NCBI GenBank assembly: GCA_019120125.1 | Contig: DWVR01000001.1 | Coordinates: forward strand, 1 to 64,000 | Origin: Candidatus Phocaeicola excrementigallinarum | GTDB taxonomy: Bacteria; Bacteroidota; Bacteroidia; Bacteroidales; Bacteroidaceae | Direction: 5' to 3' | DNA: 64,000 bases | Shown here: in pieces, positions 19,804-29,548 of the stretch | Layout: each line of letters opens with the position of its first letter | Numbering within the stretch: position 1 is the first letter of the stretch | Translations under genes and position numbers: made by a program | The notes under the pieces: generated by a model | Databases searched by the model: none | What the model was told of the DNA's origin: nothing | Seen by the model: the letters and a program-made list of their open reading frames with translations, nothing else

Positions 19804-20724
19804 TTATCTCATTTCAGTGTAGGAGATTTTGTCCATGTCTCCGTAATCCAGATTCTCGCCCGCCATACCCCAGATGAACATGTAGTTGCTTGTTCCTGCG
19901 GCAGCGTGGATTGACCATTCCGGTGACATGATAGCCTGCTCGTTGGCCAGCCATACCAGACGTTCTTCTTTCGGCTCGCCCATCAGATGGCAGATCATGT
20001 TTCCGGCAGGGACATTAAAATAGAAGTAGGCCTCGATACGGCGGCTGTGGGTGTGTGCGGGCATGGTGTTCCATACGCTTCCCGGCTTCAGTTCTGTCAG
20101 TCCCATTTGCAGCTGGCATGGACCTTCTTCAAGCACATTGTTGACAATCAACTGGTTGATGACACGGTCGTTGCTCTCCTCCATTTTTCCTGCAGGGAAA
20201 GAGTTGGCTTTCAGCGAGCCTTTTCGTCCTTCGATAGTAATCAGTTGGGTCTTGTATTCCTTGTGGGCGGTAGCGGAATTGATGTAGAATTTGGCTGGTT
20301 TTCCGGTATCTTTACTTTTAAAGGTTACTTTTTTGTTGCCGCGGCCTACATACAGCGCGTCTTTGAACTTCAGTTCATATTCTTTTCCGTCAACTGTTAC
20401 GATACCGTCACCGCCGATATTGATGACACCCAGTTCACGGTTGAACAGGAAATAAGGTGCCTTCAGGGCATCGAAAGTGTCGAGGCTGAGTTCCTTGGTT
20501 GCGGGTACGGCACCTCCGAAGATGAAACGGTCGTACATGGAATATGTCAGGTTGATCTGATCGTTTACCATGACTTTGTCCATCATGAAGCTGTTACGCA
20601 GTCTTTGGGTGTCGTAGGTCTTGACATCTTGCGGATTGCATGCCGTTTGCATGCGTACATTTACCTGAGCGTCTGCCGTCAGGACAGCCACACCCAGCAT
20701 CATTGCCATTGCAAATTTTCTCAT
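19804..20724 (-). CDS. kduI: 5-dehydro-4-deoxy-D-glucuronate isomerase KduI, apparently exported
   Basis: KduI isomerises 5-keto-4-deoxyuronate (from pectin or glycosaminoglycan lyase products) to 2,5-diketo-3-deoxygluconate. From about residue 21 the sequence follows E. coli KduI closely: [56 protein letters not shown] (metal-binding histidines), SPEWSIH and FIWGMAGEN. The first 19 residues ([19 protein letters not shown], then Q) look like a cleavable signal peptide, which the usual cytoplasmic enzyme lacks. An internal ATG at 20652 (M25) would give a cytoplasmic form of 282 residues, so the start decides its location. It lies 24 bp downstream of the EIIC gene. Confidence 0.93.
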   Translation of the reverse strand: MRKFAMAMMLGVAVLTADAQVNVRMQTACNPQDVKTYDTQRLRNSFMMDKVMVNDQINLTYSMYDRFIFGGAVPATKELSLDTFDALKAPYFLFNRELGVINIGGDGIVTVDGKEYELKFKDALYVGRGNKKVTFKSKDTGKPAKFYINSATAHKEYKTQLITIEGRKGSLKANSFPAGKMEESNDRVINQLIVNNVLEEGPCQLQMGLTELKPGSVWNTMPAHTHSRRIEAYFYFNVPAGNMICHLMGEPKEERLVWLANEQAIMSPEWSIHAAAGTSNYMFIWGMAGENLDYGDMDKISYTEMR

Positions 20725-20748
20725 AAGTTTAAGTGTTAATGTTTGTCA

Positions 20749-22143
20749 TTATTGTTTTTCTGTGTCTTTCATTTCCTTCAGTATCCTCGTGCGGTTATAG
20801 ATAGCCAGTCCTAAAGTGAGGATGACCAGAATGGCAGAACCGATAATCTTGAGGTGGTATACGGCATGAAAGATAATCCATGAGAATATGCTGGACGCGA
20901 AGTCTAGTGCGCCTCCATTGAAGCCGTCCGGAATCTTTACGGCCGTGTCGCCTGTCTTGACAAATACGTCCTGAGCAGCTTGCGTAAAAAACGGCGCCAG
21001 GTCGGTCACGAAATACAGTCCTACAATCAGGCTCACCAGTCCGATGATGAATGTTTTCGGTACATTTCCTTTTGTAATGGGTAGTACGGCCGGAAACAGA
21101 TAGAACATTCCGGCCAGAGATGCCAGAGGCAGGAACTGGTTGCCGGGAAGCACTACGGAAAGGAACAGGATGACTGGAATCAGCAGCAGTGATACCACCA
21201 GTGTTGTCGGATGGCCGATTACCAGCGCAGGGCTCATGCCGATGTTCAGACTGGCGCTGTTCTTGAACCTGTGGGCAATCAGATTGCGTGTGGCATCAGA
21301 AATGGGTCGGAGTCCCTCGATGAAAAGTGAGGTGATCCGGGGAATCAGTTCCATGACAGCTCCCATTTTGATGCCTAGTCCTAGAATGGAGGGAATGCTG
21401 TCCGTCAGTTCCTTGCCGTCCTTGCAGGCCAATGCACCTATGGCACATCCTACAATCACCCCCAGGAATAAAGGGTCGCCCATGATGCCGAATTTTCTTT
21501 TCATCCCTTCTGCGTCGATGTCCAGCCTGTTGAATCCGGGAATCATGTCAAGTGCTTTGTTGATGATGAGCGCGAACGGCACGAAACCTTGGCAGAAAGG
21601 CTGGGGGATGGAAATGCCGTCTATTTTCTCGTAATAGGATTGGAATTGTCTGCAAGTCAGGTCTGCCATCACCAGTGTGATGATGTAGCAGATGATGGCC
21701 GCAAAGAAGCCCCACCAGATATTGTCCGTGGCAAAGTAGACAACTGCTCCGATGAAGGCGAAGTGCCAGTAGTTCCATAAGTCGATGTTGACTGTCTTGG
21801 TGGTCTTGGTCAGCAGCATGATGATGTTGATGCCTAGACAGACAGGAATGATGAACGCGCCTACAGAGGTGTTGTAGGCTACTGATGCGGCTGCCGGCCA
21901 ACCCATGTCGAAAATCTGGAGGCTGAGGCCATATATTTCGGTCACTTTCTTCAGCGGTTCCCCCAGGCTGCTGGTCAGCAAAGCGGTGACAACGGAAAGT
22001 CCTACGAATCCGACTCCCACCAGTAGGCCGCTTCTCAGAGCCTTGCCAAACTTGATTCCGATACACACCCCTAGAATTGTAAATAAGATAGGCATCATTA
22101 CGGCTGCTCCCAGCCCAATGATATAACTGAATACTTGTTCCAT
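20749..22143 (-). CDS. Galactitol-type PTS EIIC membrane protein (orphan)
   Basis: The 464-residue, roughly 10-12 helix protein matches the EIIC subunit of galactitol permeases (GatC): VVMP/GLGAAVMMPILFTILGVCIGIKFGKALRSGLLVG, AYNTSVGAFIIPVC, NYWHFAFIGA, and the central GLGIKMGAVMELIPRITSLFIEGLRPISDATRN and SPALVIGHPTT. No EIIA, EIIB, EI or HPr gene is nearby. Bacteroides genomes are generally thought to lack a working sugar PTS, so it may act as a non-phosphorylating transporter or channel. Co-transcription with kduI suggests a keto-uronate as cargo; this is an inference. Confidence 0.88.
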   Translation of the reverse strand: MEQVFSYIIGLGAAVMMPILFTILGVCIGIKFGKALRSGLLVGVGFVGLSVVTALLTSSLGEPLKKVTEIYGLSLQIFDMGWPAAASVAYNTSVGAFIIPVCLGINIIMLLTKTTKTVNIDLWNYWHFAFIGAVVYFATDNIWWGFFAAIICYIITLVMADLTCRQFQSYYEKIDGISIPQPFCQGFVPFALIINKALDMIPGFNRLDIDAEGMKRKFGIMGDPLFLGVIVGCAIGALACKDGKELTDSIPSILGLGIKMGAVMELIPRITSLFIEGLRPISDATRNLIAHRFKNSASLNIGMSPALVIGHPTTLVVSLLLIPVILFLSVVLPGNQFLPLASLAGMFYLFPAVLPITKGNVPKTFIIGLVSLIVGLYFVTDLAPFFTQAAQDVFVKTGDTAVKIPDGFNGGALDFASSIFSWIIFHAVYHLKIIGSAILVILTLGLAIYNRTRILKEMKDTEKQ

Positions 22144-22192
22144 GTTTTTCTTCTCTTAACGGATTTTAAGTTTAGGATTGATTTTTGAAGGT

Positions 22193-22200
22193 CAAAAGTA
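22193..22200 (-). promoter_or_regulatory. Probable -7 box of the EIIC-kduI operon
   Basis: TActTTTG on the - strand, 50 bp before the EIIC ATG. About 19 bp upstream stands TTGC rather than the TTTG consensus, so the -33 element is weak. Confidence 0.5.
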
Positions 22201-22430
22201 TACCCTTTTCTTTGAATATGCAATGCTCCGTCTGGTATTTTTATTTCTTTATTTATTATATAACATTATTTTGTTATCGCACACGGAAGAGGGTTGTAAG
22301 GAAAAATGAGGTTCTGTCTCATGAATTGTTTTTTCCAGGCGCCTTGGTCGGGCGGCCTGTAATATTACTTCCGTTGGCTTCTGTTAACGTATGGATGAGG
22401 TCTTGTTTAAGAAAAAGGGAAGAAAACAAG
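22201..22430. other. Intergenic stretch with a half palindrome
   Basis: No convincing gene. At 22308-22321 stands GAGGTTCTGTCTCA, similar to one arm of the GAGGCTGTCTCA palindrome seen at 14701 and 29388 but with an extra TT and without a partner arm. The rest is A/T-rich and featureless to my eye. Confidence 0.4.
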
Positions 22431-22460
22431 AAAGGATTACTGCTCACGCGGTAATCCTTT
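22431..22460 (-). terminator. Terminator of the sigma/anti-sigma operon
   Basis: A perfect 10-bp stem AAAGGATTAC / GTAATCCTTT with a 10-nt loop lies about 110 bp beyond the anti-sigma stop codon. On the - strand it is followed by T-rich sequence. Confidence 0.7.
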
Positions 22461-22570
22461 CCTATTTGAGTTAGTAAATCAAATTTGAGAGAATTGAAAC
22501 TTCACAGCCTCTTTCGTTTTTTAATTTTGTAAGCACTAACTGTTATATAAAAGCAAATGAAAATGTTCTG

Positions 22571-23047
22571 TTATCGTTTGTGGTTGTTGTCCGATGGCGT
22601 TTGTGGCTGTCTGGTGTGCATGATGGTCTTCAGTGAGTCGCTTTCGTAAGCCACCTGCGGGTCGCTTGCATGGTTCTCAAACTGGTCGTACACATACACA
22701 ATGCCGTTGGACTGATTGACGCTGGTATGCTGCACCACTCCACCGATTGTCAGCAAAAGCAGTATTACGGCTGCTGCCTTAAACAAGGGTTGGAAGCGGG
22801 TGTAAAGTGACAGATGACGGGCTTTCACCACCGGGCGCTCGATTTCGTTCAGAATGCGCTCTTCAAAGTCATTTCCCAACTTCATATTTCCGGCCTTTTC
22901 CTGATAAATGAACAGAGACTGGTACCGCCGCAGATAGGCGGGTACTTCTTTCTGCTGAAAGAAGATGCGTAGAATCTGCTCCTCTTCGGCAGAGGTCTCG
23001 CAGTTCCAATAGCGTTCCAAAAGTTGTTCAATGTACTTATAGTCCAT
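22571..23047 (-). CDS. Putative anti-sigma factor, single-pass membrane protein
   Basis: The 158-residue protein has a cytoplasmic helical N-terminus (MDYKYIEQLLERYWNCETSAEEEQILRIFF), one membrane helix near residue 92-108 (AAAVILLLLTIGGVV) and a short periplasmic tail. It overlaps the 3' end of the ECF sigma gene by 11 bp, the usual arrangement for a cognate anti-sigma factor. The EERYWxxETSxxEE opening is common in small Bacteroides proteins next to ECF sigma genes. No enzymatic motif is present. Confidence 0.7.
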   Translation of the reverse strand: MDYKYIEQLLERYWNCETSAEEEQILRIFFQQKEVPAYLRRYQSLFIYQEKAGNMKLGNDFEERILNEIERPVVKARHLSLYTRFQPLFKAAAVILLLLTIGGVVQHTSVNQSNGIVYVYDQFENHASDPQVAYESDSLKTIMHTRQPQTPSDNNHKR

Positions 23048-23546
23048 AGTCGTTTATTCCGTTTATTTCAGTCTTGATACGTTGGCGCGCTCTGAACAGG
23101 TTCACTTTCACTTGTTCTTCGGTGATGCCGAGTATCTCCGCTATTTCCTTGTAGCTTTTCCCTTCAATGTCTCTCAGCTGTACAATGGTACGTTGCTTTT
23201 CGGGCAGGCTGTTTATCGCTTGGTGTATCAGCCGGAGCTGCTCATCTTGTTCAAACAGTTTTTCCGGGGTCAATGTGTCCGGCATTTCCTGAGCCTCCGG
23301 TGTCAGTTCCATGTTTCTGGCTTCCATCTTCTGGCTCCGGTCGATGGCCAAGTTTCGTGTGATAGTCATGCAGTATGATTCTATCGACTCAATCTGTTGC
23401 CATTCGTCCCTTTTGTCCCATACCTTGATCAGTGTGTCCTGAACAATATCTTCCGCTTCACTGCTGTCAAAAGTGATGCGCAACGCCAGCCTGAAAAGTT
23501 TGTCTTTCAACGGCAGGATATTGTCCCGAAAACTGATCTTGTGCAT
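23037..23546 (-). CDS. ECF-type RNA polymerase sigma factor
   Basis: The 169-residue protein has sigma region 2 (LFRLALRITFDSSEAEDIVQDTLIKVWDKRDEW, with the DIVQDTLIKVW promoter-melting helix) and region 4 (LPEKQRTIVQLRDIEGKSYKEIAEILGITEEQVKVNLFRARQRIK). Regions 1 and 3 are absent, as in ECF factors. It redirects RNA polymerase to a regulon not visible here. The overlapping downstream gene is its likely anti-sigma factor, forming a two-gene operon. Confidence 0.95.
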   Translation of the reverse strand: MHKISFRDNILPLKDKLFRLALRITFDSSEAEDIVQDTLIKVWDKRDEWQQIESIESYCMTITRNLAIDRSQKMEARNMELTPEAQEMPDTLTPEKLFEQDEQLRLIHQAINSLPEKQRTIVQLRDIEGKSYKEIAEILGITEEQVKVNLFRARQRIKTEINGINDYGL

Positions 23547-23563
23547 TGTTCTCTATAATAATG

Positions 23564-23597
23564 ACGGGTGAGTGGTTGAAAAGTTACACTCACCCGT
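23564..23597. terminator. Hairpin between argB and the sigma factor gene
   Basis: A perfect 11-bp stem ACGGGTGAGTG / CACTCACCCGT with a 12-nt loop follows the argB stop codon by 13 bp on the - strand. The T run is on the + strand side, so as a terminator of the leftward argB transcript it lacks the U-tract. It may act instead as an mRNA 3' end stabiliser. Confidence 0.6.
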
Positions 23598-23609
23598 AAT
23601 TTTTTTTGA

Positions 23610-24383
23610 TTATTTTTTTATGATTGTTCCTGTTTCTTGCCCGATGCTTGAGGCGGAAGTGATGATGACCTGTGTGACACCTGCCTCTATGGCTGAGAAG
23701 GAGTTCTCCAGTTTCGGTATCATTCCTTCCTTGATGGTGCCGTTGTCCACATATTTTCCGAACAGTTCGGGTGTCAGGACGGGAATGACGCTGTCATCGT
23801 CATGCTCATTGGCTAACACTCCTTTTTTCTCGAAACAGTAGATGAGTGTCACGTCAAAAAAGGCGGAAAGGGCTTTGGCCGTTTCTCCCGCAATGGTGTC
23901 GGCATTCGTGTTGAGGATGTGTCCTTGTCCGTCGTGTGTCAGTGGAGCCATGACCGGCACCACATTCCGGTGGATAAGGGCGGCCAACGCCTCGGAGTCC
24001 ACTTTTTCTACATCGCCTACAAATCCGTAGTCTATGTCCTTTACAGGGCGTTTCACGGAACGGATCACGTCCATGTCCGCTCCTGTCAGTCCGATGGCAT
24101 TGACGCCTTTCGCCTGGAGTCCGGCCACGATGTTCTTGTTTACCAGTCCTCCGTAGACCATTGTGACCACCTTGAGCGTTTCGGCATCGGTGATGCGCCT
24201 TCCGTCCACCATTTTGCTTTCGATACCCAATTGTGCGGCGATACGTGTGGCCGAACGTCCGCCTCCGTGCACCAGCAGTTTGTTGCCGGGCATGGCAGAG
24301 AAATCATCCAGCAGGCGATTGAGGGTGTCGGCCTCTTCCACGATTTTTCCGCCTACTTTTATAATAGTCAGTTTTTCTTTCAT
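23610..24383 (-). CDS. argB: Acetylglutamate kinase family protein
   Basis: ArgB phosphorylates an N-acylglutamate in arginine synthesis. The 257-residue protein has the amino-acid-kinase fold: IIKVGGKIVEE, LLVHGGGRSATRIAAQLGI, MVYGGLVNKNIVAGLQAKGVNAIGLTGADG-like region, and ILNTNADTIAGETAKAL. In Bacteroides fragilis the downstream transcarbamylase uses N-succinylornithine, so the substrate here may be N-succinylglutamate rather than N-acetylglutamate; this is inferred. It lies 9 bp after speA, so an arginine-making and an arginine-consuming enzyme share a transcript. Confidence 0.92.
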   Translation of the reverse strand: MKEKLTIIKVGGKIVEEADTLNRLLDDFSAMPGNKLLVHGGGRSATRIAAQLGIESKMVDGRRITDAETLKVVTMVYGGLVNKNIVAGLQAKGVNAIGLTGADMDVIRSVKRPVKDIDYGFVGDVEKVDSEALAALIHRNVVPVMAPLTHDGQGHILNTNADTIAGETAKALSAFFDVTLIYCFEKKGVLANEHDDDSVIPVLTPELFGKYVDNGTIKEGMIPKLENSFSAIEAGVTQVIITSASSIGQETGTIIKK

Positions 24384-24392
24384 TTTTTTTGG

Positions 24393-26285
<1,893 letters not shown>

Positions 26286-26323
26286 TTCACAACATAGTTA
26301 GTTCTTTATGGTTTATACTTTAT

Positions 26324-26860
26324 CTAGGTCTTGTTCATATCCAGCAGGTTTTCCAGCTGCGTCACCGAACTGTCAATCTGACTGTGGCTTTCCAGACGTT
26401 CCGCATTGAAGCGGTAACGGGCCTGTGAGTAGTAAGGCATTCTTTTCTCCAGTGCGGAAACGATTGTGCCCATCAGTTCGCCCTCGCTTTTGTCAGCAAG
26501 CAGCGGCCGTTTGGCTTTCGCCACCTTCAGGCGGCGGAACAACACTTCCGGGCAGACATCCAGAAAGACGGTAGAGCCTGCCTTGTTCATGAAATCCATA
26601 TTGTCGAAGAAGCACGGAGTCCCTCCTCCGCATGCGATGACCACATCCTCGAATTCGCCCGCCTCGTGCAGCATTTTCCGTTCAGTCTCACGGAAGCCTG
26701 CTTCCCCTTTTTCGGCGAACAGTTCCTGAATGCTCCTGTGCATGCGTTCTTCGATATACCAGTCGAGATCGATGAACTCCAGTCCGCTTTTGCGCGCGAA
26801 AGCTTTTCCCAACGTGGTCTTCCCCGAACCCATGTAACCGATTAAAAAGATCCTTCTCAT
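26324..26860 (-). CDS. aroK: Shikimate kinase
   Basis: AroK phosphorylates shikimate in chorismate synthesis. The 178-residue protein has the P-loop GYMGSGKTTLGK at residues 8-19, the shikimate-binding DLDWYIEERMHRSIQELFAEKGEAGFRETE region and CGGGTPCF. The lid contains RPLLADK. The gene starts directly beside the topA stop codon, so it is certainly read from the topA transcript. Confidence 0.95.
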   Translation of the reverse strand: MRRIFLIGYMGSGKTTLGKAFARKSGLEFIDLDWYIEERMHRSIQELFAEKGEAGFRETERKMLHEAGEFEDVVIACGGGTPCFFDNMDFMNKAGSTVFLDVCPEVLFRRLKVAKAKRPLLADKSEGELMGTIVSALEKRMPYYSQARYRFNAERLESHSQIDSSVTQLENLLDMNKT

Positions 26861-29194
26861 TTATTTTTTCTTGGCTTTCGCGCTTTTTGACTTGCGCATT
26901 TCCGCTTTCTGGTTCTGTAACTCAATGACTTTGAAGCATCCTTCCAGATTCAGGTCGGCCGGTTCTATGTTTTCCGGTATCTTATAGTTCTTTTTCTGGT
27001 AGGAGATATAGGGACCGTAGCGTCCGTTGAGCACCTGCATGTCCGGATTGTCCGGGAATGTCTTGATGACACGCCTGGCTTCCGCTTCCTTTTTTTCCTT
27101 CAGCATGCTCTCCGCCTCTTCCAGGGTGATTGTCATCGGATCCATCGTTTTCGGGATGGATACGTAATGGTTGTCATAGCGCACGTAAGGGCCGAACCGT
27201 CCCACGCCGACGGTTACCGGGAGTCCTTCCAGTTCTCCCAGCGTACGGGGCAGTTTGAAAAGTTCAAGCGCTTCTTCCAGTGTGATGGTCTCCAGTGAAT
27301 GCTCTTTGTTCAATTGCGCGAAACGGGGTTTCTCCTCGTCGTCCGAGGTACCGATCTGGGCGACAGGACCGAACCGGCCGATTTTCACTGACACCGGCTT
27401 TCCGCTTGCGGGATCAGTGCCCAATACCCGTTCGCCGACTTTGTGCTCGCTTTTCGTAGCCAGTGACTTTTCCACATACGGATGGAAACTCTTGTAGAAT
27501 GTCTCCATCATGTCAGTCCATTTCTCTTCTCCTTCCGCCACCTCATCAAACTTTTTTTCCACGTTGGCCGTGAAGTTGTAGTCCATGATCTGTGGGAAAT
27601 ATTGCAGCAGGAAGTCGTTTACCACACAGCCCACATCGGTAGGGAGCAGCTTCGACTTCTCGTTGCCGGTCATTTCCGTGAGTGTGTTTTCCGTGATACC
27701 GTTGTCTGTGAGCTGCAATACATGGTAAGGGCGCTGCACTCCTTCCTTGCTTCCTTTCTCCACATAGCCGCGTTGCTGGATGGTGGAAATGGTCGGAGCG
27801 TATGTGGAAGGGCGTCCGATGCCCAGCTCTTCGAGTTTGCGCACCAGGCTGGCCTCGGTGTACCGTGCGGGTGCCTGGGTGAAGCGTTCCACTGCCGAGA
27901 TCTCTTTTCTGGAGAGCGGCTGGCCCACCTCAAGCTTGGGCAGCAGGCGGCTTTCGTCCTCCTGTTCCCGGTCGTCATCATACGATTCCTTGTAGACGCG
28001 CAGGAATCCGTCGAATACGATGGCCTCTCCGACAGCGACGAAATGTTTGTCGCTGTTGTCGATACGTATGTTGGCCGTAGTCTTTTTCAGTTCCGCGTCC
28101 GCCATCTGTGAGGCCAGCGTGCGTTTCCATATCAGTTCATACAGCCGTTTTTCCTGGTGGGTTCCGTCTATCGAGTCATTCTGCATATAGGTTGGACGGA
28201 TTGCCTCGTGCGCTTCCTGCGCTCCTTTGGTCTTGGTGGCGTACTGCCGTGTCTGCACGTAGCGGTCGCCCATCAGTGAGACGATGGTGTCACGGCTGGT
28301 GTTCAGTGCCAGTTCCGACAGGTTTACGGAGTCGGTACGCATGTAGGTGATCAATCCGCTTTCATACAGCCTTTGTGCGATCATCATGGTCTGGGCCACC
28401 GTAAATCCGAGTTTTCGGGCCGCTTCCTGTTGCAGGGTTGAGGTGGTGAACGGTGGTGCCGGAGATTTCTTGACCGGACGGGTCACGATATCCTCAATGG
28501 TGAACCGTGCGTCCTTGCACAGTTCAAGAAATGCCTGCGCTTCCTCTTTTGTCTTGAACCGTTCGTTCAGTGTGGCGCGCACTTCCGCGTCATTTCCGTC
28601 GGTGAATACGGCAACAACCTTATAGGATGCCTCACTGACAAACGCGTTGATCTCGCGTTCGCGTTCCACAATCAGGCGCACGGCGACCGACTGCACACGA
28701 CCGGCGGAGAGGGCCGGCTTGATTTTCCGCCATAGCACCGGCGAGAGCTCGAAACCCACGATGCGGTCCAGTATGCGGCGCGCCTGCTGGGCGTTGACCA
28801 GGTCGATATTGATATGGCGCGGATGCTCGATGGCCTTCAGGATGGCCGGTTTGGTGATTTCGTGGAATACAATCCGTTTGGTTTTGTCCGGGTCGAGTTT
28901 CAGCACCTCATAAAGATGCCACGAGATGGCTTCTCCTTCCCGGTCCTCATCGGACGCGAGCCACACCATGTCGGCTTTTTGGGCTTCCTCTTTCAGCTCC
29001 GCCACGATTTTCTTCTTGTCTTCAGGTATCTCGTAGATGGGCTTGAAATGGTCCTTGATGTCGATGCTGAAGGCCTTCTGCTTCAGGTCGCGGATGTGTC
29101 CGTAGCTGGAGCGTACCTTATAGCCTTCTCCCAGAAATTTCTCGATTGTTTTGGCTTTTGCCGGAGACTCGACTATGACTAGATTGTTCTGCAT
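26861..29194 (-). CDS. topA: DNA topoisomerase I
   Basis: TopA relaxes negative supercoils by cutting one strand. The conserved start MQNNLVIVESPAKAKTIEKF lies at 29194, giving 777 residues; the frame is open 11 codons further upstream. Seen in order are the Toprim domain (with DEDREGEAISWHL), the catalytic tyrosine Y284 in GLITYMRTDSVNLS, and the gate domains. The C-terminal repeats carry IGRFGPVAQIG, VGRFGPYVRY and NGRYGPYISY. The classical Cys4 zinc ribbons of the E. coli enzyme are absent. The tail is Lys-rich. First gene of the topA-aroK-speA-argB operon. Confidence 0.97.
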   Translation of the reverse strand: MQNNLVIVESPAKAKTIEKFLGEGYKVRSSYGHIRDLKQKAFSIDIKDHFKPIYEIPEDKKKIVAELKEEAQKADMVWLASDEDREGEAISWHLYEVLKLDPDKTKRIVFHEITKPAILKAIEHPRHINIDLVNAQQARRILDRIVGFELSPVLWRKIKPALSAGRVQSVAVRLIVEREREINAFVSEASYKVVAVFTDGNDAEVRATLNERFKTKEEAQAFLELCKDARFTIEDIVTRPVKKSPAPPFTTSTLQQEAARKLGFTVAQTMMIAQRLYESGLITYMRTDSVNLSELALNTSRDTIVSLMGDRYVQTRQYATKTKGAQEAHEAIRPTYMQNDSIDGTHQEKRLYELIWKRTLASQMADAELKKTTANIRIDNSDKHFVAVGEAIVFDGFLRVYKESYDDDREQEDESRLLPKLEVGQPLSRKEISAVERFTQAPARYTEASLVRKLEELGIGRPSTYAPTISTIQQRGYVEKGSKEGVQRPYHVLQLTDNGITENTLTEMTGNEKSKLLPTDVGCVVNDFLLQYFPQIMDYNFTANVEKKFDEVAEGEEKWTDMMETFYKSFHPYVEKSLATKSEHKVGERVLGTDPASGKPVSVKIGRFGPVAQIGTSDDEEKPRFAQLNKEHSLETITLEEALELFKLPRTLGELEGLPVTVGVGRFGPYVRYDNHYVSIPKTMDPMTITLEEAESMLKEKKEAEARRVIKTFPDNPDMQVLNGRYGPYISYQKKNYKIPENIEPADLNLEGCFKVIELQNQKAEMRKSKSAKAKKK

Positions 29195-29224
29195 GATATT
29201 TCCGTATTCCTTTTGATTTTGGGA

Positions 29225-29232
29225 CAAATGTA
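29225..29232 (-). promoter_or_regulatory. Probable -7 box of the topA operon
   Basis: TAcaTTTG on the - strand, 31 bp before the topA ATG; a clear TTTG at -33 is not seen. Confidence 0.55.
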
Positions 29233-29387
29233 GGAAAAAAAGTTGAACATGGAAGAGCCTGTCACAAATTTTCCGGCAAAGTAGTCCTGTCGGGGTGTTT
29301 GGGTGTTGTTTTCATCCTGTATTATCCAATCACATTCTGTCAGGCACAACTGTCCGGCCGGTGTTCTTCTCTGTGCGGAAAGCCGAC

Positions 29388-29538
29388 GAGGCTGTCTCAG
29401 AATAAAAATCCACTTTTATTTTGTCATCCTGAACGGAGTGAAGGATCTCGAAAACACAAGCTGATGCACACGAGATTCTTCGCTATGCTCAGAATGACAT
29501 TACTTTTTGATAGCCGATTTTCATTTTGAGACACCCTC
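29388..29538. repeat. 151-bp MITE-like nested palindrome
   Basis: Outer arms of 23 bp (29388-29410 and 29516-29538; GAGGCTGTCTCA.. and ..TGAGACACCCTC) match at 20 of 23 positions. Inside lies a second inverted repeat of about 29 bp per arm, with cores TGTCATCCTGAACGGAGTG and CGCTATGCTCAGAATGACA, matching at about 23 of 29 positions. It contains no gene and sits 10 bp beyond the stop codon of the barrel gene at 29549. The inner core resembles an intergenic repeat common in many bacterial phyla. Confidence 0.8.
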
Positions 29539-29548
29539 GTACACCGTA

